A stretch of DNA of 64,000 bases from Hoplostethus atlanticus (GCA_034670405.1 JAXDDX010000213.1:329501-393500), one strand, 5' to 3'; positions 1 through 13,479 are shown, counted from the stretch's first letter. Notes: a model not told the origin generated them from the letters alone. Program-made: numbers and translations.

Positions 1-255
1 ACAAGGGCTTATGGGTGTTGACATCTGATAGCCAGCAGTTACTCGTGCTTGGAAAGCCTAGGATAACAAGTCCATCATGCTTAGTTAAAGTTACAGGGAC
101 TGGAAGTGGATCTGTTTTGACTCACCCACCATCATGTGTTTATGGAAAGACAGTTTACCAAAACTATCCAAATAAATGAGTTACATGTGAGTCCATGTGA
201 CTTTTATTCACAAACCCTGGTTCGATCGAACTGTGATCGCACCCTAATACTCCTT

Positions 256-283
256 CACACACACACACACACACACACACACA
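256..283. repeat. (CA)n microsatellite
   Basis: About 14 perfect units. Confidence 0.95.
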
Positions 284-589
284 GCCAAAAGTAGGTTTGC
301 AAAGAGGGAAATGTACCATGAAAACATGAAATCACTTCCAAGCTATCCATCTATATTTGTTTTAGATTACAGGGGGAGCCGTGTAGGCGTGCGAGTTTTG
401 CTTGGTTTTTCACACCAAACTTTTGCCCTTTTACCAGCTCTCATAAAGCCACGTTTTGGTATAAAATAAAGATTTGTTGATTCAATTTTACAGCAAGGAT
501 GTGAAGAGAAACAAAATGTATTCACTTTCGATTTTGCCCGTTGCCGGAGGAAAGTTCCCGGCTCACGAATCGATCCCAGCATTGCTGCA

Positions 590-1215
590 AACTGCAAACT
601 TTACTTTCTCTCAAATACTCACATGCTCTCTCACCCGCTCTCTTTCTCACTCTCGCTCTTTCTCTGTTTATCACACAGTGGGGTGGACAAAACACCCTAA
701 ACACCTACCAAAATATCAGCAGGCCACCCTTTGCCTAAACTCAGATACTCAAGTGGTGATTGTTGTTTCAAAGCGGACACAAACCGCTGATTGGCATCTT
801 AATATGAAATAATGTTGTGTGCTTTTGTATTTGTGATGTAGTTACTTCAAAGTTAAAGCCCTCTTTCCTGTACGCTCTCTCTCTCTCTTTCTCTCGCTCT
901 CTCTCTCCCTCTGTTTCACATATGTGCTCTCTCTGCCTCACTTCAATTCCAGATCAGCAGCAGCAGCAGGAGGAAAGAGAGGAGCCTTTGGCAACAACAA
1001 CCAGCTCTGCCTCTCCTCTTCATCCCCTCTGCCTCATCCTCTCTCCATTTCTCTAACCTCTCTCGCCCTTTCTGTTTCCCTCCCTCCATTTCTCCACTCC
1101 CTTCTTCTTTCCTCCCGTCCCTTCTCATCCTATCTTCTTTGCCCCCACCCTCTCTCTCTCTCTCTTCTGTCCTGTCCCCATTTCATCTCCTCTCCTATTT
1201 TCTCTGTCATTTAAT
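590..1215. repeat. Pyrimidine-rich tract with CT arrays
   Basis: Some 600 bases strongly biased to C and T on the plus strand, with (CT)n at 868-912 and a short CAG run (954-968). Open frames here are by-products of composition (Ser/Leu-rich peptides). Confidence 0.8.
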
Positions 1216-1570
1216 ACAAGGGAGCCAGTAACAATGGCTCCTCAGAGAGAGTCGCGGATCAATTTCCCTGCCCTCTGGTATTGAATGGTGTCTTTGTGTT
1301 TGGGTAATGCATCACAGTCAGCTGGCTCTCCTCTGCCGCCCAACTCGGTGCTTTAGTGGAAGCAATCACGTCGGCCGGCTCTCTGCAATCCTTCACTTCC
1401 TCCTCCATCCCCCGACACCGCTGACATGTTCAATTAAACACGCATTGTTAGTTTGGTGGAATTACTCTTTAATAATGAGATAGTTGCTCGCGTCCTAAGG
1501 AGGTAAGATGTCTCAAGAGCCCTATTAATAATGTGGGCAGGGAGCGTGAATGAGCTCACTCCATCCTCAA
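1216..1570. other. Unique sequence; possible conserved non-coding element
   Basis: Balanced composition, no repeat and no gene. AT-rich homeobox-like cores occur (caattaaa, ctattaataat). Only a cross-species comparison could tell whether it is conserved. Confidence 0.25.
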
Positions 1571-2283
1571 CAGCGGTCGAGACACTTAACCTCCCAGTTG
1601 CTCCAGTTAAGCTGCCCAGTAGAAGAAGGTAAAAGGCTGTGGTTGTTCCGGTCAGCAACTGTATGATGGTGATGAAGGGCAGTGGTGAAAAATTGCCTGG
1701 ATAAGTGAAGGTAAAAAAAAACAGCAACATATGTGTGGCAGACGGGGAGGGGGGGCGGCGGCGGTTGAGGCGTGAGCTCCATGGGCAGCATCATGGATGG
1801 CGGCATCAGATGGGAGGACAGAGTAGCCATGGATGCTAGCTACAGATGTTACAGTCCTGCTGAACTATATATTCTTTTGGTGGAAACTTATAAATTACTT
1901 CTAATAAAATCATTTTCAATTAATATTTCATGTCAAATGATTATTGTCTTTGGTAAGTATCCGTGTGATAAGCAGGATAATGTACAGCCAATCATTAGAC
2001 AGCAACACCAAGTGATAATGACTGGCTCGCTGTACATGATCCCTCAAATATATCCTATTTATCTATTGGTATTTTACATGAAGAAGGTTGCACAATGCAA
2101 CGTTAAGTAACAATACCTCGTCTTGAACGTAACATTTCAGGATTCTTCCCATGTCTGGCAAAGAAACACTCACTACAGTGGCTGGGGAGCACTGGGTTTT
2201 TACCACAGAGAGGCAGGTAGTCAAATAATAACAGGATGATTCATCATTGGGACTGTTGGTTCCTCCCCGAGTGTGCTTCAAAG

Positions 2284-2287
<4 letters not shown>

Positions 2288-2323
<36 letters not shown>

Positions 2324-2644
2324 TAGAGGATGAGTAGGCATTTTCAGCAGGGAAGTTGGTCCTCCCTGCAGGGAACACTGTCCAACTCCCTTAAGAACTA
2401 CTCGCTGTCTTTCACCTGCCTCGGTAGTAAAGGAGATACACACACGCACACACGCACACACACACAAACGAAACACACTCAGACACAGATAAGCAAGCAA
2501 ACACACAAAATCAAAAAAGCACACACACTCATAAACACACATAAATAAAAGCAGACAAACACACAATCTGTCCCTCTTTCTTATTACCACCGTCACCAGG
2601 CAGATTGTTGATGACTCACTGTTGGCTCCATACTCACTCACACA

Positions 2645-2686
<42 letters not shown>
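2288..2686. repeat. Cluster of CA/GT arrays of opposite polarity
   Basis: GT array at 2,288-2,320, degenerate CA at 2,438-2,545 and a perfect CA array at 2,647-2,686. Because the two main arrays are complementary, they could pair as a hairpin with a loop of about 330 bases. Confidence 0.9.
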
Positions 2687-2689
<3 letters not shown>

Positions 2690-3224
2690 ACATTAAAGGG
2701 TGTTTCTTTACAAATTAGTCTTCCAAACAGTGAGAATCTCTTTGCTCCCACTCACGGTGGTTATAACAGCTGCTGACAGCTAAGTTGCACTGTGCTGCAA
2801 GAAATCAATGATCTTCAAGTCGCCTTAATTTGCTGATGGCAAACATAGAGAATACGGCATAAATACTAATAAGAAAACCAGTGTAAAAAAACAAAAAAAT
2901 CAGTAGCTGTTCAAATACATTGTCCTGGAAGGATTATAAGGGTTTGGGCTGCAACAGGAAATTTAAAATGTGTTTCTATGGGGAATGTTAGCCTATTAAA
3001 GATTAACACCAGTGGATACTGGATCACAGAGGATCTAAAAGAGAGAAAAGTCTGTTACATAATTGAATGTGCAGTAATAGAAACAGATAATATACATAAA
3101 CACATGCTCTCTCTCTCTCTTTCTCTCTCTCTCTCTTCAGCATCCATTAAGGCTAAGGAGATAAATTGCAGATATGTCTATATAATATTTTAATCCAGTT
3201 CAAGGGGGATATTACATTATTGTT

Positions 3225-3395
3225 TATATCTCCTGTTAACTCCATGGAAACATAACGGAGGCTGACACAGACACACAGACATGGGCAGAGAGTCAAATAA
3301 ACCACATACATTTTTTGGGTCTCTGATATGGTTACATCTCCTGGACCCAAACCTCCCTCAGGGCTCAATAAAGTTCATCTCATCTTATCTTATTT
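3225..3395 (+). mobile_element. LINE 3' tail-like fragment
   Basis: ccctcagggctcaataaagt followed by tcatc/ttatc short repeats resembles the 3' end of fish non-LTR retrotransposons (Rex-like). No reverse transcriptase sequence precedes it. Confidence 0.4.
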
Positions 3396-3410
3396 CAGTG
3401 GTATTCCTGG

Positions 3411-3412
<2 letters not shown>

Positions 3413-3464
<52 letters not shown>
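3413..3464. repeat. (GT)26 microsatellite
   Basis: Perfect array directly after the LINE-like tail. Confidence 0.96.
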
Positions 3465-3466
<2 letters not shown>

Positions 3467-3995
3467 CTGCACTGCACTTCAGAGATCACTTGTCACTCAA
3501 ACAGTGAGTCCAGCACTGTGACGTCTCTTTCCTTGGGTTTTCTGTTGATGAAGTTTAAGTGTCTGTAGGTGGCGCTCTCTTCTATGTCTGCTCATGCTAA
3601 CTACCCAGCTCTTCTTCTGTTTATTAGAGGATTGAATCACTATTGTGTTGTATCAATCAGTGAGAAGGAGTTGCAAAACAGACATTTATTATGAAAAAAA
3701 GATGAATTTTGGGTAGCATTTTGGGTTCACTACGTTTATTTGAGTAGGATTTTGAACAGAGGATGTGTATGCTTAAATAAAGGAGCGTCCATTAAAGTCA
3801 TATGTTTACTTCCTCTATGACCGGAACCTAAAAATACGTCTGTTATGTTTTAGGGAGGAATGTTTCAGTGGATGAAGTCAGAGGTTGTCAGGATAAACAG
3901 AAGAAAAAGGCTATTGTGCCAATAACTCCACATGACACCCATTTAGTTTCCCTCACCTTACTTCCACTGGGATTATCGAGTGTGCGCCCATGTGT

Positions 3996-3996
3996 T

Positions 3997-4036
<40 letters not shown>

Positions 4037-4188
4037 TGTGTGTCTCAGCAGGCCCTCCATTTTGCTCCCAGTGTGTATCTCCGGTGTTAGAGGAAGACCT
4101 TTAGATTAGCTTTAAACCAGCTCTCCATGACTCCAGGGTATAAATATTAACAACCTCAGCATGGCAATAGCCCCCTTCTCACTCACAC

Positions 4189-4231
<43 letters not shown>
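3996..4231. repeat. GT array followed by CA array
   Basis: GT with a CGCGCG interruption (3,996-4,043) and CA (4,192-4,231), again of opposite polarity. Confidence 0.92.
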
Positions 4232-4233
<2 letters not shown>

Positions 4234-4902
4234 ACAAACACACAGGCTGCATTTTCACCATGGCTGGAAAATATTTTTGAAGGGTTCCTATGGTAATGGA
4301 AAACCTGAAACAGTCATGGCATTCAAAAATGATGTTTTCCAGGCCTAGAAAACGGAGCACGTGCAACTAGTGAAATGTTTGTTGTCTAGCTTGGCTGCTT
4401 GTAGATCCACTTGAGGTCCTAAGTGATAGTTGCAGCGAGAAATAAGACCTGGGACATTCACATCAGATATCCAGTGTGAAAAATATTTTTGCAACATAGA
4501 CTCTGACATGTATTGGTCATGGAAATTGAGCTTTATGTCTTGGAATAGTCTTGGAAAAGTTGTGGAATTTGATTAGCAGAAAGGTGTAGGAACCTGTTTT
4601 TGGTACATTTTAGATTTACCTTTTTATTGATTAAACCTTTAATGGTAAAGATTAATTTATTGTCCTAGTATTTTTCTAACCTAAAACCCATTTTCAGGTA
4701 TTTTGTGAGGACTGAGAAAAGCTTTTATCCCAGGGAACCCCATATGGGAGGATTTGTGTTGCTGTTGATTTAATATTGAACTGTATAACAGGGTGGAAAA
4801 TAGTGAAACCTATGATTAGTATAGTCGCTGTTATACAGCCAATAACTGGGCTCATTTATTGTGACAATTCATTTATAGTGAAATTGAACTATTCCTCAAT
4901 TT

Positions 4903-4971
4903 GCTGCGGGGCCTCATGGATGCCCTTGAAGGACCCCTGGGCTTCCTCGGACCCCACTTTGAGAACCACTG
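4903..4971. mobile_element. End of a hAT-like MITE
   Basis: The complement of the right end reads CAGTGGTTCTCAAAGTGGGG followed by repeats of ggggtcc, a familiar fish MITE terminus. The left boundary was not found. Confidence 0.5.
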
Positions 4972-5377
4972 ACCTCAACCATCAAATCAGTGGCAGAAAA
5001 GTCATGAGCAGGACAGTGAGCATGTCGCCTTATATGAACTCCCTTACACTTTCAACTCGGCTTGTGTTGCACCGTTATGCACCATCTGCTGCATTTTAAA
5101 TGATGCTCTCAAGGCTTTTTTTTGTGTGTCTGGAGTGCGTTCTTGTTCAGAGGGTTTGTGTGTCACGCAGCCTCGGGGCTAAAGATAAGGCCGAGGCAGA
5201 GTGTTGTGAATATCGCGGCAGCGTTATCGGGCCGAGGGAAGTGGTGACCGCTCCAGAAATGAATCACATGCTGCTCGGATGATGAATTAAAGTGGAGGGT
5301 GATAGCGAGATTAGCCGCTTGTATTTCCATGTACACGCCCTTCGATGTTGCTCATTCACTGTAGATACAATCCTGAG

Positions 5378-5379
<2 letters not shown>

Positions 5380-5409
<30 letters not shown>
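5380..5409. repeat. (TG)n microsatellite
   Basis: About 15 units. Confidence 0.95.
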
Positions 5410-5414
<5 letters not shown>

Positions 5415-6521
5415 GGCAGTTATCTTCCCTTATTACAAATGTTGCAAATAGAACTGACTATTTTGCCTCATCTTGAAAATCAGATGTGATGCCAAATGGA
5501 GGCTATAATCAATCCTGAAAGTCATATACACAGCAAATTTTCCAGTGTTCGTACAGTAAATGCAACTATTTGGAGTCAACTAGATTGGAGAGTCGTTTAA
5601 TCACTGGCTTAAGCCCTTTCCGGTCTGGTGATTGGCGATCTTCACCTCAGGACTACAGGAATTTTATCCAGTCCAGAACAACATAAGTCAGTCATTTTTG
5701 TCACAGCGCAGTTTGATGATGGAAGTTTGATGATGGAAGAGAACAGTCAAAAAGCTTCTTCCAAGAGGACGCTGATGTCCTCGTATGGGAAGTGCAGCGA
5801 ATATACGACCTAGTAAACCAGAGTAAACCTTTAATGAAGAAAACAAATGTATAAACACATTGAAATCCCCTTCAGTGTTGTTCTTTGTGGCCCAAACTGA
5901 CTGTTCTATGTTGGAGGACAATCATTCACACCACAGCCACATGTGTATATAGAGAGAATAAAAAACAGTGTATCAGATTTTTTCCTGCTTGAGGGATTTA
6001 TATCAAAGTAAGATTGGTCAACATGTCATCCAACAAAATAGGTTGGTAGGTTTTTCAATAGGATCTGTTCCTGCACGCATCGCTTGCTGAAGCCATGATG
6101 ATATCACACCGCCTGTGTTTTGACGTGGTCTGGGCAGGTGGGCGACGCAAGCACAAATCCCCGTAATCCTTGACACCAAAATTGCACTGCGCTGCTTGAT
6201 CGTTGCCGACACGCCCCCTACTGCACCTCTCCTCCCACTTAGGTGCAGTCAAGCTCACAGCGAGTCGCCAACACACCAAACGGGGGCAGGCAAGGGAGAA
6301 AAAAAAAGCCTGTGTGAGCTTGACAAAAAATGCCTCTTCGCCTTCACAAAAATAAAAGCCCTGACGATTTTTTCTCTGTGTTGTTCCAAAAAGTTCCAAT
6401 CTTTTAAACTTGCCTGGTCATTATTTTCACCTTGAAGGGGAAACAAAACACACAACTCTCCAAACAGAGGGAGAGGAACAGTTCAGCATCGGTGCAATAA
6501 GAGATAAAATGTGGGTAACAT

Positions 6522-6604
6522 CTGTGTGTGTGTGTGTGTGTGTGTGTTCCCCTGTCTCTCCTTATGTTTCCCTGTGTTCCCTGTGCTCCATGTCCCTGGT
6601 TTTG

Positions 6605-6644
<40 letters not shown>

Positions 6645-6649
6645 TGTGT
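6522..6649. repeat. TG, CT and TG arrays in series
   Basis: TG (6,522-6,547), then CT (6,605-6,627) running into TG (6,628-6,649), just before the LTR-like segment. A GA array (7,110-7,139) closes that segment on the other side. Confidence 0.93.
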
Positions 6650-6654
6650 TTTCC

Positions 6655-7105
6655 TGTCCTGCCGCCTACCTGGATCCTACACACACCTGCCTGCAATCAG
6701 CTCCTCACCTCCTCAGCCAACACACCTGTCTTCCATCAGCTTCATCACCTCTCCAGCATATCGACCCCGGCTTTTCCCTCCCACTCATCGCCAGATTTGT
6801 TGTTTCTGCCTTTGTGGTAGCTGCTCTCCAGCTCACTTCGCTTTTGATATCCTCGATGTTAGTTTCCTCGTGTTTTGCACAACCTTTAACGCCTGTGTTG
6901 TCTCCCGTGCTTCAGGATCCCAGCCAGTCTGCTAACCTGCCTGCCTACTCACTCTCCCTCGCTACCTCTGTCAACCACGCCGCCTTGCCGTCTTCCTGCC
7001 ATCTCCAGCCCTGCCCAGTCCTCCCATCACCTGTGAAGTTCCTTACAATAAATCTGCTAAACTTCATCTGCCTCTGTGCTTGGGTCCGCTAGAAAGCTCC
7101 CCCTG

Positions 7106-7108
<3 letters not shown>
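6655..7108 (+). mobile_element. LTR-retrotransposon-end-like segment
   Basis: A C-rich stretch ends with an AATAAA (7,047) and then tgcctctgtgcttgggtcc, a form I associate with the 3' part of fish Gypsy-type LTRs. The open frame across it has no recognisable domain. No second LTR or primer site was found, so this is tentative. Confidence 0.35.

Positions 7109-7109
<1 letters not shown>

Positions 7110-7139
<30 letters not shown>
7110..7139. repeat. (GA)n microsatellite
   Basis: About 15 perfect units. Confidence 0.95.
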
Positions 7140-7141
<2 letters not shown>

Positions 7142-8351
7142 TTGGAATAACGTAGTGTAAAACTCCAAAATCAATTGTGTAGTAAACGGCATAAACAGTG
7201 TGGAAGGTTTATTAAATGCAAAAACCAAAGCGTAAGCACACACAACCCATTTAATCCACACTCCACACACAACCCAATCCAGGATGTATTCACTAAAAAT
7301 CCATTTTGGTACATCTCTAAAGACACTGGAACATTTTGCTGCGCAGACATGGCATCTTTTCTTAAAGCGTCTTAAAGCTAAAAATACAGTTATCATTGTT
7401 TTTACTCCATTTAGAGACATCGCAAAAAGGTAAACACACTTTGTTTACATTTGGATTAAGGATTGAGCCTTTTATTAGCGTAGAAAAATCCTTTTATTAT
7501 GGAAAAAGGGGGAAAAATCAATTACTGTAAAATCCTTGGCTGAAAGTTAAACCTCAGCAAACCAACACTCAAATTACATCCTGGTGGAAATGGAGTGTTA
7601 ATGCATTTACCGTACATCAAAGGCATCTTGCTCCAATTTTTCCACAAATCTATTCCTCTACTCAAGGATTTGGCTCCCTGTTATGCAGCCCATACTGTAT
7701 TATACATCGCAGGCATTCTCCTCACCCCCCCCATCCCCTACAGCTCCTCTTAATGGAGGTTCATTCATGTCACACACTGATTTGATGGTCTTACTGTTAA
7801 TGGTAGTGGCGGCTTTTCTGATCAGCAACTATGAAGAGTTAAAAAACATCTGTATCCAATTTGAGGAAAAGTTCACTGTTTGATATTGTATGTTTATTAT
7901 ACAATATAGAGGATTCAACCTGTATAAAGTGTTGGTTCTGGTTGCCTCGTCTCAATAAGTCATCAGCCTTTCAGCAGCAGTACTTATTGATTATGTTCTA
8001 TTAGTCATTTTGTAAGAGTAGGTATCCCTTTTTCCACTTTTGGACTGAAACTCTGTGAGCCAGCATGGAAAAGAAGGTGGATCCTTTCAACACACATCTT
8101 CATAATATTTTTGAACGTTATTTAATCACAGAAGCCATAAAATCATGTACCGCATGCTGAGATTGTCAATTTCTCTCAGCACATTTCTGGATGAGCTTCT
8201 AAAAAAAAAAAAAATGTTGCTACAATGATTGTGGAGTAATTTGTATTATTAATAAAAAGGTAGCATATAGTAAAATACCTGACATATCTTTAATGTAGAG
8301 CAGCATAAATGTGGGTGAACACATTAACTCATTCATTTAGAAAAGAAACGA

Positions 8352-8500
8352 CGAGGCGGCCCGGTGGCTCAGTTGGCCGGAGCGTGTAGCGTGTGATCTT
8401 CATTTCCTGGGTTTGGATCCTGTCACATGTCACACACCCTCTAGTCTGTCTTCACTGTCACATAAAGCACAAAATGACAATAAAAAGAAGAGAAAAGATG
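8352..8500 (+). mobile_element. tRNA-derived SINE relic
   Basis: An A-box-like cccggtggctcagttgg (about 8,359) and a B-box-like gggtttggatcctg (about 8,409), at tRNA spacing, are followed by a short body and an A-rich tail (aatgacaataaaaagaag). It cannot fold into a sound cloverleaf, so it is not a tRNA gene. Confidence 0.55.
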
Positions 8501-8580
8501 CTATTTTTGTATTCTCCTTTCAACCAGACTGCAGTGTGTATGTGAGTGTGTGTTTCATTATGTGGCATATGTGTGACTGC

Positions 8581-8583
8581 GTG

Positions 8584-8614
<31 letters not shown>

Positions 8615-8630
8615 CTCTCTCTCTCTCTCC
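8581..8630. repeat. (TG)n(TC)n compound microsatellite
   Basis: TG with one TGCG interruption passing into TC. Confidence 0.94.
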
Positions 8631-10164
8631 AGCCGATGACTCATGGTTGTAATAGCAGACTGCTGAGGCAGTGAAGCAGCAGAAATACAGAGCTCCAACA
8701 TTCACAAGGATATCCTTGTACTGCACTTCACCTTTCTAGTTTTCTTTCTTTATTTCATTTCACTTCATCGTCGCCTTTCCATTTAAGAATCAACCAAGAC
8801 TATTTTTTTTGATGGCCTTCAGCTGAATTAAACCAAACTGAGTTGAATTAAGATAAACGGAACTGAGTTAAATTGAATGAAATAAAACTGAATAGAATCA
8901 TTATAAATGTGCAGTATGTTTTTCTCAAGTTTCACAGTAATACTGACACATACTCCGTGGCACAGGGACAGCAGGGCCTCACATAGTGTGAGACATACTA
9001 TTGAAATGATATCATATATATATATCCCTCCATATGTACATTGAATTCAACATGTGTCCATTCAAGCAGTGTGGCATATGGCTGCAGTCATAGATGGGGA
9101 GGGACTAATCACACTGTGAGGATGTTCTACTGAACATGTGATGGATTAAATTAATTATCACCGTTGCAGAACATACATCCGTCATGTGCAAGGTACACAG
9201 GGTTGTGAGTACTGCAAGATTGCTCAAATACCACTTGGGTTCTATAGCGAGCTGAGCAGCTGAACAACCCTGAGCTGTACTGAACACCAGAGCTGTACTG
9301 AACACCACCCTACAAAGGGTGGGAAAAATGACATCATTGTTTATCTCCTGTCCCAACAAAACTATTTTTGCTGCTGAAGCACACTTTTAAATTTTTTTAC
9401 AAGGACACTTTAACATTTTTTTTGATACGAAATCCAAACCCAAGCCACAATCTTTGGCCTTTAAAATACACAAAAATATATAGTACTGCTGTTTGCCTTT
9501 TAGAGCAGTATACTAAACTGTACTGAACTGTACTTAGGGTCCAGTAATGTGTCTTGTGTGGGACCCAACACACACATTACTGCCAATCTCATGCTGGTTA
9601 AAGTGCAGATTGCTGAGTGAGTCACTTTGGTGATACGTTTTGTTATGTGGCTCTAACATACAGCCAGGCTTTAATGTTTTATTCATTCAATTAAATAATC
9701 TAATTATCCAAAATGTGCCATAACTGCCACGCTGCCATCTTGGACCAGACAAGTTGAACCACGATTGGCTCTCTTTGGGAGGTACATTACTTCTGATTGG
9801 TGGAGCTGACTTCAGGCTCTTGACTTGAAGAGCGTGGAAGTGGTGATGAAAACTGGCTTCAGCTGCAGGAACCTACAGGAGAGGTGGCAGCTACTTCTTA
9901 TGCATATCACTGACTGTACTGTATTGATTTGCCTCTCTTTAACCTTTTCACACTTGCAGAGGAGGGAGAAGCAAGTCATTTTTTTCTGTCTGTGTGTGCT
10001 CGTATTTGTGTGCATGCGTTTATTTTAGAAAGATCACATCATTCATTCAGTGTCTTCATGGGGGAAGGATTGTCCCCTGAGCATGTGGAGCTGGTACAGA
10101 GTGGGTCTTATTGGTTCAATACATATGCACCATGAAGGTGATGCTTAATGAACATTAATGCACT

Positions 10165-10166
10165 CA

Positions 10167-10222
<56 letters not shown>
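10165..10222. repeat. (CT)n(CA)n compound microsatellite
   Basis: About 10 CT units joined to about 18 CA units. Confidence 0.95.
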
Positions 10223-10224
<2 letters not shown>

Positions 10225-11749
10225 ATACATACATATGTGCTAAGCAGCTACACACATTGATGAAGTTGCAGGCAAACACAAAAACGTACACATAGATGTA
10301 CACATTCACACACATTCAGAGGAATTATTTTATTGACATCCACATTTTTAAAAGCATACAAAAGTGTTTAAAAGCATAAATCCGAGTGCAGATGTCTCAG
10401 CGTCTTAGCGGGACGGCATATCAATGTATGACATCAAGGACTCATTAGTTTCGGGCACGCACGCGCACATGCACGCACACACACACATGCACACAGCTGG
10501 TACCGGGAACAGCGAGGGAGAGGAAACTGAGTACAAATTATTTTCATCAAGCATGACACATTCATTTGACATCTCACCATGAAAAAAAAAAAGTGTTTGA
10601 GCAATCACAGTCTTGGCTGGCCAACATCAGAGCTGCTAATACATTTTCTATGGAGCTCACTGGCGCATCCCCACACCCTATCTGCCCTCATTTCAGAGAT
10701 GACTGGAAAACATGGAGAGATTGAGGGGGAGAAAAAGCAGGGAAGGGAGGGTGGAGACAGCAGAAAGTTGGAGAAAGAGAGAAGGGGAGAACGAGGTTGA
10801 CGAACCATCACCACACTATCTCTCTCTTTCTCTGTCTATTTCATTCTCTTCATATATATCTACAATTTTCCAAATAAAAAGAAAACATTTAAGCTGCATC
10901 TTTATGTTAAAATACACCCGTCTTATCTATATTACAAATTGAGCCTACGACAGAGAAGAGTGTCCCGTCATCACTAATTGAGACCCAGAAGATGTGCCCT
11001 ATTTGCCCCAATGAAATTCTGGTGTCGGGTCTGGCACCCAGGAAGTGATAAAATTAAACTTGAAAGTTAAAGACAAAACTTTCTCCTAAAAAACAGCAAC
11101 CAAGTGCTCCATCCAGTGAAAGCTGGGCTTGCCGACGAAATCTGAACCTGGTGCATCTTCACCCCTACCAGCTATTAAAAAAGAGGAAAGGACGAGGAGG
11201 TGCAGTTTTATCACGTTACATGATTTCTGGGTAACAAAGCCTTTCAAACTTGCGGAACAAAAGTGTAGATTTTCTCAGTGCAGCTTTAATATTTAGGGTC
11301 AAATTTTTGTGAGATGGAAAAAGAAACAGAGGGAGAGAAAAAGAGCGAAACTAAGAAATAATATTTCATTTTGACTTGAGAGAGAAGCTGAGAACAGAGG
11401 AGGGAGACAGAGAGAGAGAGAGAGTGTCACTTCATTCTCTCCCTATTTATTTCTCTTTTGCTTTCTGCCTCGCTCTCCCTCCTTTTGTCCCTTTCTCTGT
11501 CTTCATACATGCAGTGTCTACCGTTTTCTTAGGAGAAAAAATAAAACGCTTTGAAAATAGAAGAGTCACAGAAGCAGACAAAGGTACAGAATTGAATCTG
11601 TTCAGCCAGCTGTGATTCCAGTCCAAGAGATATATGTCTCTCTGCTTTGTAGTAATAAGACTAGGGCTTAGCCAAGCAGAAGGTCTCCAATACTAACCTC
11701 TCAGGGGTGATCATCCACCTCACTAGTCAGAAAAACTCACCGTGTGAGA

Positions 11750-13440
11750 AACTCACTCTCAGTGATGTCATAATGAGCATCACTGAGAGAGTGCAATGAT
11801 TCAAAGATGCCATGGTCTATAGATTGTATTGTTTGATGAACATTTGCTAAAATAATGTATTGGGTGTATGAATATAATCAATTTCTGGTAATATAAATAG
11901 ATATTTATACAATTTGTGCAAAAATGTCATATATCATCATTATGCCTAAAAAAATCCACAACTTCTAATACCCCTTGAGTTATGAAAAATGGTTTAGAGT
12001 CAGCTGTGTCACATCAGGAATTGAAAACCATAGAGCAGCAAGACGGGGTGATAAATACAGCAAATTTACAGGAATTTTACAATTCAACAGGAAAATTATG
12101 TTGAATGTGACTAAATATACCATAATTATTGTGTAGTATTATTTAAGTATTAGAAGTATTTAAGTATATAAGTATTATTTTCACTTCTAAAAAATGAATT
12201 TTTGATATCAGAAAGTCACATTTTACTAGTAACAACTGAATTGATTGTATTAAACAAATATTAAATTGGCATAATTTCAGATAAGTAGGTATCTAGAGAT
12301 CAGTAAATAGCATTTTTATGGGTAATGACCTAATTATTGATATGCACACTTAACATTTTCACTAGTTTAAGCTGTAGACAAGTAGATATGTTGAAATGAG
12401 GAACATTTTCACTAGACAACGGCCGATGTCACCGATAGCATCCCCGAAGTTGTAGAAAGCTGACATTGCCTGTCAAAGGTGGCTAAATTTACAATAATCT
12501 ATATATCCAGTGCATATCGATCTGACCACAAACAAATTTGCATCGACGTCCCTCCCATGAGAACAGAAGATTTTACCCATAACCACTAGCACATTACTCG
12601 ACAACATGCTAGTTTCCATCTGTATACCCACACTAGCGCTGTTTATTATTTTCACTAGTAAAAATGCATTAAGATATCTATAAAACAACATCAACTAGTT
12701 GTGTTAACATCCTTACTAGTTAAAATGAAATTGCTTTTTTAACAACGCCTACGGCTCGGGTGCAGGTTCTCGCGCAGCAGAGGTTTGGAATACAGCGAAA
12801 ATGCCTCGCGACCGAGAGAGCATGCACTCTCAGGGACGGGGCGATCAAAGGGAACTGTCTGGTGAGCCAGCCGTCGACAGAAAGTGCAGACGAGTTTAAG
12901 AACAGCCTACTGGATCTCAAAGAAGTCGTTTGAGTGTAACTGGTCTCACCGTTACCCATCGCCCCTGGCCATCCTAGTTGAACAGCAAGGCTGCAAGGGC
13001 AAAGAGAGAGGGGAAAATAAAATGTGTTATAGAGTGTGACGGAGTTTAATCAAATAAGCATGAAAAAAAAGAACATGTTATCAACAAATGGCCAGCTAAC
13101 TAGTTGGAACTGTAATTTTTGATATAAAAAATAACAATTTCACCAGTATATAATAGTTAGTTATATAGTTATATAGTTATAACACATAGTTATTGATATT
13201 TTGAATTTACTAACCATTTATTGTTTCAATTGTTGGGCACTGTGAAGCCCTCAGGGACTGTAATGGTGATTAAGGGCTATACAAATACATGTGATTTGTA
13301 AAAACAACTATGGCTCCAACACAGATTTTAACTGTCTCTGTCTCTGTCCAGCTGTCTGTAATGCTGTAAATAATGTTGACTGTAGTGCCACTTACAATTC
13401 TCTAATGAAGAACTATACATGCGGTACATTATTTTTTTTT
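11750..13440. other. AT-rich old repeat island with ACTAGT motifs
   Basis: The palindromic motif tcactagt or its variants recurs (about 12,358-12,420, 12,650-12,720), and tgatgtcataatgagcat occurs at 11,763 and again at 15,117. This looks like decayed transposon sequence; the family is unknown. Confidence 0.45.
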
Positions 13441-13479
13441 TATTTTTTTTTCATTGAGAACAATTTTAGAAAGTTGGTG

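Larger units (their letters stand above)
4380..6500. other. Non-coding sequence, no gene seen
   Basis: Apart from the MITE end at about 4,903 and the TG array at 5,380, I see nothing specific. The 5,180-5,300 stretch is unique and GC-balanced. Confidence 0.6.
7140..11750. other. Non-coding sequence with microsatellites and one SINE
   Basis: No exon-like segment was recognised. AT-rich around 8,050-8,320 and 8,800-9,500; purine-rich near 10,700-10,800 and 11,300-11,430. Confidence 0.6.

Noticed and set aside
6511-7092. 193-codon plus-strand open frame
   Set aside because: Starts in GT/CT microsatellites and continues through a C-rich LTR-like segment; no protein family visible.
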